A DNA stretch of 64,000 nucleotides from VXYL01 sp965199875 (GTDB lineage Bacteria; Pseudomonadota; Gammaproteobacteria; Pseudomonadales; Azotimanducaceae): the NCBI GenBank assembly GCA_965199875.1, contig OZ241346.1:4030001-4094000 (forward strand), read 5' to 3'. Below are positions 8,156-17,703 of this stretch, piece by piece. The first letter of the stretch is position 1; each line of letters starts with the position of its first letter. A program made the position numbers and the translations under genes. The notes under the pieces are model-generated. The model did no database searches. It saw only the letters and a list, made by a program, of their open reading frames with translations, and was not told the origin of the DNA.

Positions 8156-8956
8156 TTACGGCCCTTGATCCGCCAAGAATGCATTGATCTCCCGCGCCAA
8201 CGCCTCCGGCGCGTCGAGTTCCGGCAGGTGGCCGGATTCCGCGATGGTCGCGGTGCGTACCGGCCCCGCCAAGGCGTCGGCGAAGCGTTGGTTGTAGGAG
8301 GCCGGCAACACGCGGTCCTTCTCGCCCCGCAGCAGCAGCGTTGGGTGATGCACCCGATGCAGGCGCTTGAGGACGCCGGTGTCGCCGAAGGGGAAGAGCA
8401 AGCGGGCCGCGGCTTCCATGGCGCGGGTCTGCATCACTTGCCAGTCGATGGCCTCCGCGCCCTGCGGCACTTCCCATGTGCGCTTCCAGTTCTCCGGGTT
8501 CTCGCACACCAGGTTCGGGATGGAGTCCGGCCCTGGCACCTGCGCCCAGATGTCCGCGGCGGGATCTTTCGCGTCGAAGCAGCCGAAGGGGGCGATCAGC
8601 ACCAGCCGGTTCACGACGTTGCCGGCGATGGCGGCCACTTCCGCCGCCAATGCGCCGCCGACGGAACTGCCGATCAGGTCTACGCGCTCTTCGTCCAACG
8701 CTTCCATCGTCTCCACCGCGTGGACGATCCAATCGAGCAGGCTGTCCAAGTGGCGGAAGTTCTCGGCGCCAGGAAAGCCCGGCAGCGAGGGAACGATGAT
8801 GCGCCGAGTTGCCGCCAGTTCGTCGAGGAAGGGCAGCCACTTCGGCAGTCCGCCGATGCCGGCGAAGAACACCGCTGGCGGAACGCTCGGGTTGCTCCCC
8901 GCTTCCCAAACGCGAACCGGCTGGCCGCCGACGGTGACGGCGCGTTCGCTTGGCAT
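8156..8956 (-). CDS. Alpha/beta-fold hydrolase
   Basis: The 266-residue protein has the alpha/beta hydrolase layout: VFFAGIGG (oxyanion region), nucleophile elbow GSSVGGALA near residue 97, LLLRGEKDRVLP (acid region) and catalytic His in ESGHLPELD. The substrate is unknown. Its ATG shares a base with the stop of the upstream LLM oxidoreductase (TGATG), so the two are co-translated and probably act on related compounds. The frame stays open far upstream only as a shadow of the oxidoreductase gene. Confidence 0.88.
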   Translation of the reverse strand: MPSERAVTVGGQPVRVWEAGSNPSVPPAVFFAGIGGLPKWLPFLDELAATRRIIVPSLPGFPGAENFRHLDSLLDWIVHAVETMEALDEERVDLIGSSVGGALAAEVAAIAGNVVNRLVLIAPFGCFDAKDPAADIWAQVPGPDSIPNLVCENPENWKRTWEVPQGAEAIDWQVMQTRAMEAAARLLFPFGDTGVLKRLHRVHHPTLLLRGEKDRVLPASYNQRFADALAGPVRTATIAESGHLPELDAPEALAREINAFLADQGP

Positions 8957-10230
8957 CAGGCCGCCTTGGCGGCAGCGCTCGAACGCGGCGTGGCGCGTTC
9001 GGCCAAGGGCTTCGGCCACCAGTCGTCCTGCCACTGGTCGTCGAACAGGTCTTGGATCTGCGGCAGCACCTTCTCCGCGTACAGGCGGGTGTTGTACTTG
9101 GCGAGATCGGTGCTCATGTTGCCGAACTGGCACAGCAGCATCAGATGGCCGACGTTCAGGTTCACGCACACCTCGCGGATGCGCTCGGCCACTTGGTCCG
9201 GATCGCCGGCGATGACGTAGCCGAGATCGAGGATGTCCTGCCAATCCCGCGCCGCGCCCATGCCGCCGCGTGCGCCGGATGGGGCCGAAGCGCTGCGCTG
9301 AGCCGCCAGCGCCACTTGGGACTGCACCTTGGCGCGGATGGTCGCTTCGGACTGGTAGCCGGCTGGCGATGCCCACTTCGGATTCACGTGCAGGCAGCGG
9401 CCGTAGAAGTACTCGGCCGGCTCCTTGTAGAGTTCCAGCGCTTCCTGTTCGGTTTCCCCAACGGCGACGAACTGCAGAAAGCCGGCGCGGTAGGGGTTGC
9501 GGTCCTTGCCGAGGCGATCCATCTCGTCCCAAAAGCCCTTCATGGTGGCTTCGCCGGCCTTGTAGCCGAAGTAGGAGAGGTAGCTGTAGACGTAGTCCTT
9601 CTCCGCGCACCAGCGCCAGGTTTCCACCGAGCCGCCGCCGGGAATCCACACCGGCGGATGCGGCTGCTGCACGGGCCGCGGCCACACGTTCACGTAGCGT
9701 AGCTGGTTGTAGCGCCCGTCGAAGGAGAACGTCTCCGGTTCCTGCCACGCCCGCATCACCAGATCGTGCGCTTCGTAGTAGCGGTCGCGCAGCTTGGACG
9801 GGTTCTGGCCGTAGGCGAAGATGGTGTCCATCGGCGTGCCCACCGGAAAGCCGGCGATCAGCCGCCCGCCGGACATGCAGTCCAGCATGGCGAACTCCTC
9901 GGCCACCCGCGTCGGCGGGTTGTAGAGCGCCAGCGAATTGCCCATCACGCAGATGGCCGGCTTGGAGGTGCGGCGGGTGAGGGTGGAGGCGATGAGGTTC
10001 GGCGACGGCATCAGCCCGTAGCCGTTCTGGTGGTGCTCGTTGCAACAGATGCCGTCGAAGCCCACCTCGCCGGCGTATTCCAGCTCGTCCAGGAACTCGT
10101 TGTAGTGGACGTGGACGCGCTCGGCGTCGAGCAGGCTGGCGTCGATGTCCACCCATACGGACGGGTGCGCGTCGCGGAAATCGTCCGGCAGGTCCTTGTA
10201 CGGCATCAGATGAAACCAGAGGTTCTTCAA
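8956..10230 (-). CDS. LLM-class flavin-dependent oxidoreductase (luciferase-like monooxygenase)
   Basis: The 424-residue protein begins MKNLWFHLMPY and shows family hallmarks: GFDGICCNEHHQNGYGLMPSPN, LYNPPTRVAEEFAMLDCMSGGR and a late region IREVCVNLNVGHLMLL. Such TIM-barrel enzymes use reduced FMN or F420 to oxygenate alkanes, aldehydes, sulfonates or aromatic nitrogen compounds. The co-translated alpha/beta hydrolase suggests a two-step degradation, but the substrate cannot be read from sequence. The Ala/Lys-rich C-terminal tail is probably flexible. Confidence 0.9.
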   Translation of the reverse strand: MKNLWFHLMPYKDLPDDFRDAHPSVWVDIDASLLDAERVHVHYNEFLDELEYAGEVGFDGICCNEHHQNGYGLMPSPNLIASTLTRRTSKPAICVMGNSLALYNPPTRVAEEFAMLDCMSGGRLIAGFPVGTPMDTIFAYGQNPSKLRDRYYEAHDLVMRAWQEPETFSFDGRYNQLRYVNVWPRPVQQPHPPVWIPGGGSVETWRWCAEKDYVYSYLSYFGYKAGEATMKGFWDEMDRLGKDRNPYRAGFLQFVAVGETEQEALELYKEPAEYFYGRCLHVNPKWASPAGYQSEATIRAKVQSQVALAAQRSASAPSGARGGMGAARDWQDILDLGYVIAGDPDQVAERIREVCVNLNVGHLMLLCQFGNMSTDLAKYNTRLYAEKVLPQIQDLFDDQWQDDWWPKPLAERATPRSSAAAKAA

Positions 10231-10386
10231 GAGCGTGCTCCTTCGGCTGGCGTACGGGCATGGTAGCGCTTTGCGAGGCCGCTTTGGCAGGCGCGTTGGC
10301 GGCGGGCGAACGCCCCCGGCGGAGCAGCGCGGGGCTACAATGCCGCTTTAGAGGGCTGCATTCACGCCACGGGCATTGGTGGAGCC

Positions 10387-11574
10387 ATGCAAGCGACAGG
10401 GCTGTTGGGAACGGAGCGCAACGCGCCCCCGCACTTCGCCGGGCGCGCCGACGAGTTGAGGCAGCTTGCGGGCTACGCCGAGTACGTCTTCGGCAACGCC
10501 GACCCCAGCGGCGGCATCGTGCTGATCGACGGCGTGCCGGGTTCCGGCAAGACCCAGCTGCTGCGCCGGTTCGTCGAACGCCAGCAGGCCGGGGGCGCCG
10601 GCGGAAAGGGCGTGCTCCACCTCGCGGTGACCACCGCCGACATTCCCGAGGACGCCAAGAGCCTGATGTTCCTCATCGCCTCCGCCATGCCGCTCGGAAG
10701 ACGGCGGGCCTTGGGCATCATCGGCGAACAGCGTCGGGCGAAGTCGCTGTCGCTGACGGGCATCGGCAAGTTCGACTGGGACAACCCGACCACGCCCGAT
10801 CTGCCGATCACGGAAATGCTCCGCTTGAGCAAGGATTCCGGCTGGTGGCAGGAGCAGTCGATGATCGTCAGCATCGACGAGATACAGACCATCGAACCGC
10901 CGGCGCGGAAGATGCTTCGCGTACTGCACGAAGGGCTGCACGGGTGTCCGATCCTTGTGGTGTGCGCCGGCCTCTCGCACTCGGCCAAAGTGCTGGCCGA
11001 TCCGCAGGTGGATCCACACACCATCTCGCGCTGCGCCATGCGCTTGCGCCTGGGATCGCTCGACAGCGAGGACGCGCAGGAGGCCATCGTGCGGGGGCTT
11101 GCGAACCTTGGCGTGGAGTGTCCCGAAGACGTTGGCGAGAAGCTCGCAGCCGCATCGATGGGGTTTCCGCAGCATGTCCACGGCTACATTGCCGGCGCGA
11201 TGGCGGCAAGTGCCGAAACCAACGATGCATCCAGTGGCGCGTTCTTGGAGACGGCCTTGGCCCGCGGCGACGCGATTCGCAGCCAGTACTACGAGACGCG
11301 CCTGTCCGCGCTACGCGCGCCCAAGGGCATCGTCTACTACCTCGCCGGCGCGATGGACGATGCCGGGAAGGGCGACGGAATGTATCTGCACGAGGCGGTG
11401 GCGACGCTGGAACGCTTGCCCGCGGGCTACAACCCGGAGGGCTTGCCGCCGATGGCCGTGATCGACTCCGCCGTGGAAACCGGCGTGCTGATCGAGGAAG
11501 CGGGGCGCTATTCGTTCGGCATTCCTTCCTTCTACGAACACGCCCTGGCAGCGTATCGAACCATGACGGCGTGA
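10387..11574 (+). CDS. Solitary AAA/ORC-type ATPase
   Basis: The 395-residue protein opens with a short FAGRADELRQL box, as in AAA_16/ORC-Cdc6-like ATPases, followed by Walker A GVPGSGKTQ near residue 55 and Walker B MIVSIDEIQ near 163. The C-terminal third (about 280-395) looks like a winged-helix region (LIEEAGRYSFGIPSFYEHALA). There is no partner gene on the same strand: a desaturase runs convergently after it. Stand-alone ATPases of this type are frequent in defence or mobile contexts, but no function can be assigned here. Confidence 0.8.
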   Translation: MQATGLLGTERNAPPHFAGRADELRQLAGYAEYVFGNADPSGGIVLIDGVPGSGKTQLLRRFVERQQAGGAGGKGVLHLAVTTADIPEDAKSLMFLIASAMPLGRRRALGIIGEQRRAKSLSLTGIGKFDWDNPTTPDLPITEMLRLSKDSGWWQEQSMIVSIDEIQTIEPPARKMLRVLHEGLHGCPILVVCAGLSHSAKVLADPQVDPHTISRCAMRLRLGSLDSEDAQEAIVRGLANLGVECPEDVGEKLAAASMGFPQHVHGYIAGAMAASAETNDASSGAFLETALARGDAIRSQYYETRLSALRAPKGIVYYLAGAMDDAGKGDGMYLHEAVATLERLPAGYNPEGLPPMAVIDSAVETGVLIEEAGRYSFGIPSFYEHALAAYRTMTA

Positions 11575-11624
11575 GCGGATCGGGGCCGTCGAGTTCGGCG
11601 ATCTCCGCGTCCAGCGCCGTTCCG

Positions 11625-12716
11625 CTACGTCGCCGATGGCTGCGCGGCGGTCGGCACCGTCGGTACGAAGCGATAGTCGGCATCCGCGAGGAACCGCCGC
11701 TTCAACGCCAGCATCTCTTTCCACGTGGCCAGCAGGCCGTGCGGGGCTGGCGGCAAGTCGTGCTCGATCGCCCGCCGCAGCTTCGGCAGGTTGTAGAACG
11801 GCACCGCGGGATACATGTGGTGTTCCAGGTGGTACTGCATGTTCCAGTAGTAGAAGGCCGGCAGCCAGGAGCAGGTGAACGTGCGCGTGTTCATGCGGAA
11901 GTCCGGAATGTTCGAGTTCAGCCCGTAGTGCTGCGGCACGCCGCACAGGAAACCCAGCCAGCCGCAGTAGAACGTGCCGAAGGTGTAGACCACCACGAGG
12001 AACCCGTTGCCGCTGGCGATGAACGCAAGCGCGATCAGGCCGTGGCCGACGAGCAGCGTGCGCGCCCAGTTGCGGTGCCTTCGCCTCAGCCGTTGATCCG
12101 AGGCCGGCAGCACATGCCGGTACCAATCGCCCCGAACGTCTCCCTTGGCGTGTCGCCAAACGACCTTCAGGCGCTGCCAAGTGGCTTGCGGATTCCACGC
12201 CAAGAGGCCAAGCCACACCCGCCACCGACGCAGACTGAAGCGAACGGGCAGCAGCACTTCGCCGTCGTAGTCCGCATGGCAAGTGGCCTGGTGATGGATG
12301 GCGTGGCTTTTCTGATACCAGATGTAGTCCGACCAACTGATGAAGGCGTAGAGCCGCTCGAAGAACACGTTCAGCCGCCGCGACTTGAACACCGTGCAAT
12401 GCTGCAACTCGTGAACGGCGATCAAGCCCATGAACGGCCCAATCGTCCCGTGGACGAACAGCGCCAGCACGAGCAGCGGCACGCTCCACGGCCAGTTGCC
12501 AGCGCCGATGTTCAGGTAGGCGACGTAGGCCAATGCGCCGGTGGCGAAGAAGAGCCCCAAGTGGCACAGCGTCTGCGTCCAAGCCCGCAGGTCGTCGCGC
12601 CGCATGAGCTCCGCCAGCACCGCCTTGTCGATGGGGCTTCGGTACCAGGAGATGCGCGGGTCGGCGGCGAAGGGCGAATCGCCGACTTCTGCTGCTGCCT
12701 GCGTTGCTTGGGGCAT
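11625..12716 (-). CDS. Membrane fatty acid desaturase
   Basis: The 363-residue protein has the three histidine boxes of membrane di-iron desaturases: HELQHC (near residue 106), HAIHHQ (near 142) and HLEHH (near 302), with hydrophobic segments around residues 50-110 and 215-260. The enzyme introduces double bonds into acyl chains at the inner membrane, or hydroxylates related lipids. The start is ATG at 12716. It runs convergently to the ATPase at 10387 and divergently from the restriction-modification genes at 12878. Confidence 0.92.
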   Translation of the reverse strand: MPQATQAAAEVGDSPFAADPRISWYRSPIDKAVLAELMRRDDLRAWTQTLCHLGLFFATGALAYVAYLNIGAGNWPWSVPLLVLALFVHGTIGPFMGLIAVHELQHCTVFKSRRLNVFFERLYAFISWSDYIWYQKSHAIHHQATCHADYDGEVLLPVRFSLRRWRVWLGLLAWNPQATWQRLKVVWRHAKGDVRGDWYRHVLPASDQRLRRRHRNWARTLLVGHGLIALAFIASGNGFLVVVYTFGTFYCGWLGFLCGVPQHYGLNSNIPDFRMNTRTFTCSWLPAFYYWNMQYHLEHHMYPAVPFYNLPKLRRAIEHDLPPAPHGLLATWKEMLALKRRFLADADYRFVPTVPTAAQPSAT

Positions 12717-12877
12717 GGAAGTCCGGGAGTGGTCGAATCAACGGAGACTACCATGAGCTTCGGAAGCAAGTCGCAGAGTCGGCCGTCGGGCAGCGTTGGG
12801 CGCAGTTTCCGCCACACGCCCAACGCGATGGGTGGTAGCCTTCGCGTCGAGTTCGATGACGGCCATTTGGGGCGAAC

Positions 12878-13924
12878 GTGACGCGCGCTCTTCACTCTCC
12901 GGCGGTCAGCCTGTTTGCCGGCGCCGGCGGCATGGACATCGGCGTGGAAGAAGCCGGCTTCAAGACCGTCTGCGCCATCGAGAGCGACCCGCACTGCGCC
13001 GCCACGCTGCGCCGCAACGGCCCGCGCAAAGCCGTCTGGCAAGCGGACGTGCGCGTGATCGACCCGCAGCGGCTCTTGGACGTGCTCCAGTTGCGGCCTG
13101 GCGACGTCGGCCTGCTGCATGGCGGCCCGCCGTGCCAGCCGTTCAGCCAGATCGGCAAGCGCGGCGGCATGGACGATCCACGCGGCGCGTTGATTTTCGA
13201 AGTGCTGCGCTTTGCCCGTGTTCTTCGTCCCTTGGCAGTGCTCGTCGAGCAGGTGCCCAACTTCCTGCGCACGCGGACGCCCGCTGGCCGGCACCTGCTG
13301 GAGGAACTGCGCGACGAGTTCCACACCCTTGGCTACGACATGCACGTGGACGTGGTGGACGCCCAAGCCCACGGCGTCGCGCAACGGCGGCGGCGCGCGT
13401 TGTTCGTCTGCGTGCCGGCGGGTGCGCCGTTCGCTTTCGGGCCGCCGAACGGCAAGACGAAGACGGTGGGCGCGGCGCTGCGCGGTCTGCCAATGCCGTC
13501 GGCGCCAGACGAAGCGCCGACGGTGGCCAATCACATCGACGTGACCCCGGCCCGCGACCGCGAGCGCATCGCCTACGTTCCCGAAGGGCTGTGGCTGGCG
13601 AAAGCGCCCGGCGTGCCAGCGGACATCCTGCGCAACCTCACCCGCAAGGACACGACGAAGTACCGGCGTCTGCACCGCCAGGGCATCGCCCCCACGCTGC
13701 GTTGCGGGGAAGCGCTCTACCACCCGCTGGAAGACCGCTACATCACGCCCCGCGAGGCGGCGCGCTTGCAGGGCTTCCCGGACCGCCACGTGTTCGAGGG
13801 CCCCATTCGCCGCCGCACAGGCCGGGTGCGCGACTTGGACCAGCACCGCCAAGTGGCCAACGCCGTGCCGCCGCCCTTGGCCCGCGCCGCCGCCATGCAG
13901 GTGCGCCAAGCGCTGTGTCTATAG
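12878..13924 (+). CDS. DNA (cytosine-5) methyltransferase of a NotI-like system
   Basis: The 348-residue protein has ordered C5-methyltransferase motifs: SLFAGAGGMDIG (I), GGPPCQPFSQIG with catalytic Cys (IV), VEQVPNFL (VI), AQRRRRALFV (VIII), a variable recognition region, and QVANAVPPPLA (X). Motif VI reads EQV where the family usually has ENV. It protects host DNA from the endonuclease encoded immediately downstream. The start is GTG at 12878. Its TAG stop is overlapped by the probable GTG start of the next gene. Confidence 0.93.
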   Translation: MTRALHSPAVSLFAGAGGMDIGVEEAGFKTVCAIESDPHCAATLRRNGPRKAVWQADVRVIDPQRLLDVLQLRPGDVGLLHGGPPCQPFSQIGKRGGMDDPRGALIFEVLRFARVLRPLAVLVEQVPNFLRTRTPAGRHLLEELRDEFHTLGYDMHVDVVDAQAHGVAQRRRRALFVCVPAGAPFAFGPPNGKTKTVGAALRGLPMPSAPDEAPTVANHIDVTPARDRERIAYVPEGLWLAKAPGVPADILRNLTRKDTTKYRRLHRQGIAPTLRCGEALYHPLEDRYITPREAARLQGFPDRHVFEGPIRRRTGRVRDLDQHRQVANAVPPPLARAAAMQVRQALCL

Positions 13925-14901
13925 TCGAAGAACTCTACGGGCAGCCCCTTCGCGCCGAGGGCATGGATCAAGCCGCCTGCAGAACCGCGTTGTGCCCCTT
14001 CACGCGCACCACTTGCGATGGCGGCGGCAACCGCGACATGGCACGGGTGGCGGCATCCGATCCAGCGCTAGGACCGTTCTTCCATCGGCGCCTTGGCGAG
14101 GCGACTGGCGGCTACTTGCCGTGCGGCGTGTGCTCGGTGCGTCTGCCCAGGGACGATGTAGTGTGGGCGATTTGTCCCCGGCGGCTGTTGACTTTCGGGC
14201 CCAGGGGCATTGCCGACGGTCAGGCGGAGCTTGCGAACCGCGTGTTCGCTATCGCGGGCTTCGAGCCGAACGAGGAGGTCTCCGTTTGGACGGAAGTCTC
14301 GCTGATGGAGGTCGGCGCAGACGGTGGACGCTTCAACTACCGTCTGGATTACGTCCTTCGCGGCACGAGAACCGATGCGCCTCCGATAGTCGTCGAGGTG
14401 ATGACCTGCTCCACATCCGGCGGCAGCCGCGCAAAGGGAACCGACATCCAAGGCGCCTTCCGCCGCGCCGTGTTGTTCGCGCACACGCCGGTCAGCGACC
14501 CTGTGGAAGCGCCCGGCGTGAACGTGCGGCAGGTGTGGGCAAGAATGGCGTCGCAGATGATCGCGAAGTCGGAAGCCGCCAACAGTTGGGGAGGACGAAC
14601 GATCTGGGTAGTCCAAGATCGTCTGGTCGAATACATCCGAACCAACACGGCGTTGCCGCTAGAAGCGCTCCGCGCGCCAGACTGGACGCCCGGCGAAGTC
14701 AACATGCTGGTCTCGGACTTGGCGCAACCCGTGGCCCTCTACTCCGGCCCGATCCGAAGCCGACGCGGCTCGCGAACGTGTTGGCTGGAATTACTCGGCG
14801 CCCCGCACATCCCAACGCTCGACAGCATCACGCGCAAACTCGACGAGACGCCTCCGCTGGCGACCTTCCGCGTTCCCGGCACTGCGCAAGCCGGTCGTTA
14901 G
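13915..14901 (+). CDS. NotI-like restriction endonuclease
   Basis: I place the start at GTG 13915, overlapping the methyltransferase stop by 10 bases, because the resulting N-terminus (VSIVEELYGQPL, then cysteines in ACRTALCPFTRTTC) follows the plan I recall for R.NotI, which opens similarly and binds iron through four cysteines. More Cys occur in CGVCSV and ICP. A later LDYVLR...PPIVVEVMTCSTSGG matches a PD-(D/E)XK-like core in which the catalytic residues follow strand IVVEVMT. Length is 328 residues against about 383 for NotI. Specificity is unproven; NotI cuts GCGGCCGC. An internal ATG at about 13963 is a poorer start because it drops this region. Confidence 0.75.
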   Translation: MSIVEELYGQPLRAEGMDQAACRTALCPFTRTTCDGGGNRDMARVAASDPALGPFFHRRLGEATGGYLPCGVCSVRLPRDDVVWAICPRRLLTFGPRGIADGQAELANRVFAIAGFEPNEEVSVWTEVSLMEVGADGGRFNYRLDYVLRGTRTDAPPIVVEVMTCSTSGGSRAKGTDIQGAFRRAVLFAHTPVSDPVEAPGVNVRQVWARMASQMIAKSEAANSWGGRTIWVVQDRLVEYIRTNTALPLEALRAPDWTPGEVNMLVSDLAQPVALYSGPIRSRRGSRTCWLELLGAPHIPTLDSITRKLDETPPLATFRVPGTAQAGR

Positions 14902-15022
14902 AAGAGGTCGGCACCACTTCAATCTTGGGCAGCGAGCAGCCTGGGCGAGGTTCTGTCGGGGAGCGTTCGACCAAACGTAAACCGTACTTTCCATTTAGCG
15001 TCCCAGATGTAAAATAGCCTTC

Positions 15023-16160
15023 ATGATCGAGCGCACGTCATGGCTGCAACGCATCCGCGAGGCGTGGGCGTGGCGGCCGTTGGTTTGGCTGTCCGGGGTT
15101 CGGCGGGTCGGCAAGACGACGCTGGCGAAGATGCTGGGCGATGCGACGTACCTGAACTGCGACCTGCCCTCGGCGCAACGAGCGTTGGCCGATCCCGAGC
15201 TGTTCTACGAGGGCTTGCCGGCTGGGGCCACGGTGATCTTCGACGAAGTGCATCGTCTGCCGGATCCCAGCGGCGTGCTGAAAATCGCCACGGACGAGTA
15301 CCAGAGCCTCCGGGTGCTGGCCACCGGTTCTTCCACGCTCGCCGCCACGCGCAAGTTTCGGGATTCGTTGACCGGGCGGAAGGCGACGGTGCATCTGTGC
15401 CCGGTGCCGTGGCACGAGTGCGCGGCTTTCGGCGTGCGCGAATTGGACAGGCGCTTGCTCCACGGCGGCTTGCCGGAGCCGCTGCTGGCGGCGGAAAAAA
15501 ACCCGGCGTTCTTCGCCGAATGGCTGGACAGCTTCTACGCCCGGGACATCTTGGAGTTGTTCGGCGTGCGCAATCGCGAGGGCTTCCTGACGCTGTTCCG
15601 GCTGCTGCTGCGACGCAGCGGCGGCCAGCTGGACATCGGCGCTCTTGCTTCCCTTGCCGAGGTGAGCCGACCGACCGCGAAGGCGCACGTGGAGGCGCTG
15701 CAGGTCGCCGGCGCCGTCCATCTGCTGCGCCCGTTCCACGGCCCCGGAAGCAAGCAGGAGATCGTCAGCCGCCCCAAGTGCTACGCCTTCGACACCGGCT
15801 TCGTCACCCACGAGCGGGGGTGGGAGACCATCCGCGACGACGACCGCGGCTTGCTCTGGGAGCATCTGGTGCTGGACGCCCTGCTGATGCGCTTCGCGGA
15901 ACACGACGTGCTCTACTGGCAGGACAAGGCCCGCCGCGAGATCGATTTCGTGGTTCGTCGCCCGGGAAGGCCGCGTGGACCTTGTCGAGTGCAAGGTAAA
16001 TCCAGACAAGCTGAATCCGGCGCCCGTGGCGGCCTTCCGCAAGCGCTACCCCGACGGCGACAACTACATAGCCACGCCCCTCGTTCGCGAGCCGTATCTG
16101 GTGCGGCGCGGCGGCATGGTATTCACGGTGTGTTCGAGCGGGGATGTCGGCAGAGGTTGA
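15023..16160 (+). pseudogene. Frameshifted DUF4143/AAA_14-type ATPase
   Basis: The first frame reads MIERTSWLQRI, SGVRRVGKTTLAK (Walker A), FDEVHRLPDPSG (Walker B), ATGSSTLAAT and a C-terminal nuclease-like KARREIDFVVRR. It should then continue into DLVECKVNPDKLNP, but that segment lies in the +1 frame (from about 15973) and ends at TGA 16158-16160. One extra base in the CCCGGGAA run near 15962-15967 accounts for the shift; removing it gives RRPEGRVDLVECK. These ATPases have AAA and PD-(D/E)XK-like DUF4143 domains and are of poorly known function. The shift may be real decay, programmed, or an assembly error. Confidence 0.8.
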
Positions 16161-16346
16161 ACGCCAACCTGAGGAGAGCGCGGGCTCTGGAGTTCGGGCC
16201 AAATCCAGTCGGGCGCGTCCGAAGGCACGACGTTCTCGAATTGCGCCAAGCCGTCGTCCAGTCATTGCAGTCCAGCGGAAGTTTGGTTCTCCCACGTAGA
16301 CGGTTGACGGCCTGCGTTCGCTTCAACCAAGGTTCGGTCGGCGAAG

Positions 16347-17597
16347 ATGCGACAGTACTGGCGGTTCTACTGGCCGCTCGCCCTCACTGGCGTGGCGACC
16401 GTGCTGGCGATTCAGTTCCAGAACGCCGCGTTGGCCCGCTACCCCGGCGCCGTCACGGAACTCGCTGTCTTCGCCTTGGCGACGAGCGTCTTCGGGCTGT
16501 TCGCTTCCGGCCTCAACTTCGCTTCGCAGTTGGCCAACGTCTTTGCGCGGAGCAAACGCGGACTGCGTCTGAGCCGCCGTTTCATTGCCGCTTGGAGCAT
16601 CGCGCTCAGCTTGCCGTTGGCCGCCATTGGCGTCACCGATGCAGGTGCGCGAGGCATCGAGCTGGTCTTCGGCATCGAGACCGAGCTGGCGCTGCGCGTT
16701 CACGAATACCTGCTGTACATGCTGCCGCTGCTGTTCGTCACCGGCCAGCGGTTCTATCTGACGGGCTTGCTGGTGCAGGGCCACCACACCGGTTGGGTGA
16801 CCATCCTGAACGTGGCGTTTCTGGCCAGCGCGGGCAGTGCACTGGTCGTCGGATTCGCGCTGCAGCTCGCGCCGGTTGCCACGTTGGTGGGTGCGCAGGT
16901 GGTCTCCGGACTGCTGCACTGGGGCTTGTCCGAGCTGGTCGTGAGCAGCCGCTACCGCCTGCCAGACGTGGCGGAGCACGAGCGCGCCAGCGTGTTCGAC
17001 CTGGTGCGGTTCTTTCTGCCGATGACGGCCACTGGCTTGATGTTCGCCATCAGCCGGCCGGTGCTCTTCGCGTTCGTCGCGCGGATGCCCGACGGCGTCG
17101 CTGCCATCGCCGCGCTGCGGGTGGCCTTCGACTTCAGCCACATGTTTCAGCAGGCGGCGAACCAGTTCCGCCACTTCTTCGTCACCTTCGGCCTCGACCA
17201 CCTCGCCGCCAAGCGCCGCTTCATGGCGCTGGTGTGCGCTGGAATCACCGGCATCATGCTGGCGGTGGCCTTGACGCCGCTCTCGGACTGGATCCTTGGC
17301 CGCCTGCTCGGCGTGCGCGGGCCGGTGCTCGCGCATGCCGTGGAAGCCGTGCTGGTGTTGTGTCTGATGCCTGCCGTCATCGTCGTGCGCAACTACTACC
17401 ACGGCCTGCTGATGGTGCGGCGGCGCACGACCGGCATGGCCATCGGCGGCGCCTTGCGGGTGCTCGCCATGGCGGCGCTGGCGCAGATCGCCTATTGGCT
17501 GGGCGGCTTGGACCACAACGTGGCGGCTTTCATTCTGCTGCTCGGCTTTGCCGTGGAAACGCTGGCTGTGCTGGTCAGCGCCAGACGCGCTGGCTGA
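16347..17597 (+). CDS. Polytopic membrane protein, MOP-exporter-like (flippase-type)
   Basis: The 416-residue product is almost entirely hydrophobic, with about 12 predicted membrane spans. It has the scattered layout of MOP-superfamily (MATE/Wzx/MurJ-like) exporters, including AISRPVLFAFVARMPDG and LMPAVIVVRNYYHGLLMVRRR. Such proteins flip lipid-linked or soluble compounds across the inner membrane. There is no polysaccharide gene nearby, so the substrate is unknown. The assignment rests on general topology rather than on a diagnostic motif. Confidence 0.6.
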   Translation: MRQYWRFYWPLALTGVATVLAIQFQNAALARYPGAVTELAVFALATSVFGLFASGLNFASQLANVFARSKRGLRLSRRFIAAWSIALSLPLAAIGVTDAGARGIELVFGIETELALRVHEYLLYMLPLLFVTGQRFYLTGLLVQGHHTGWVTILNVAFLASAGSALVVGFALQLAPVATLVGAQVVSGLLHWGLSELVVSSRYRLPDVAEHERASVFDLVRFFLPMTATGLMFAISRPVLFAFVARMPDGVAAIAALRVAFDFSHMFQQAANQFRHFFVTFGLDHLAAKRRFMALVCAGITGIMLAVALTPLSDWILGRLLGVRGPVLAHAVEAVLVLCLMPAVIVVRNYYHGLLMVRRRTTGMAIGGALRVLAMAALAQIAYWLGGLDHNVAAFILLLGFAVETLAVLVSARRAG

Positions 17598-17703
17598 TCT
17601 CGGCCAGGTCCGCGCCCGCCAAACCCGCAACGCCAGCGCCCTGCTTTCTTTTCGGCTCTTCGGCTTCTTCGGCTAGGCCCTGCCAAGCGCAACACGTTGG
17701 TGT

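Noticed and set aside
10300..12880. Open frame across the ATPase and desaturase region on the + strand
   Set aside because: Its translation is Arg/Pro-rich and has no family features, while both overlapped genes have clear motifs.
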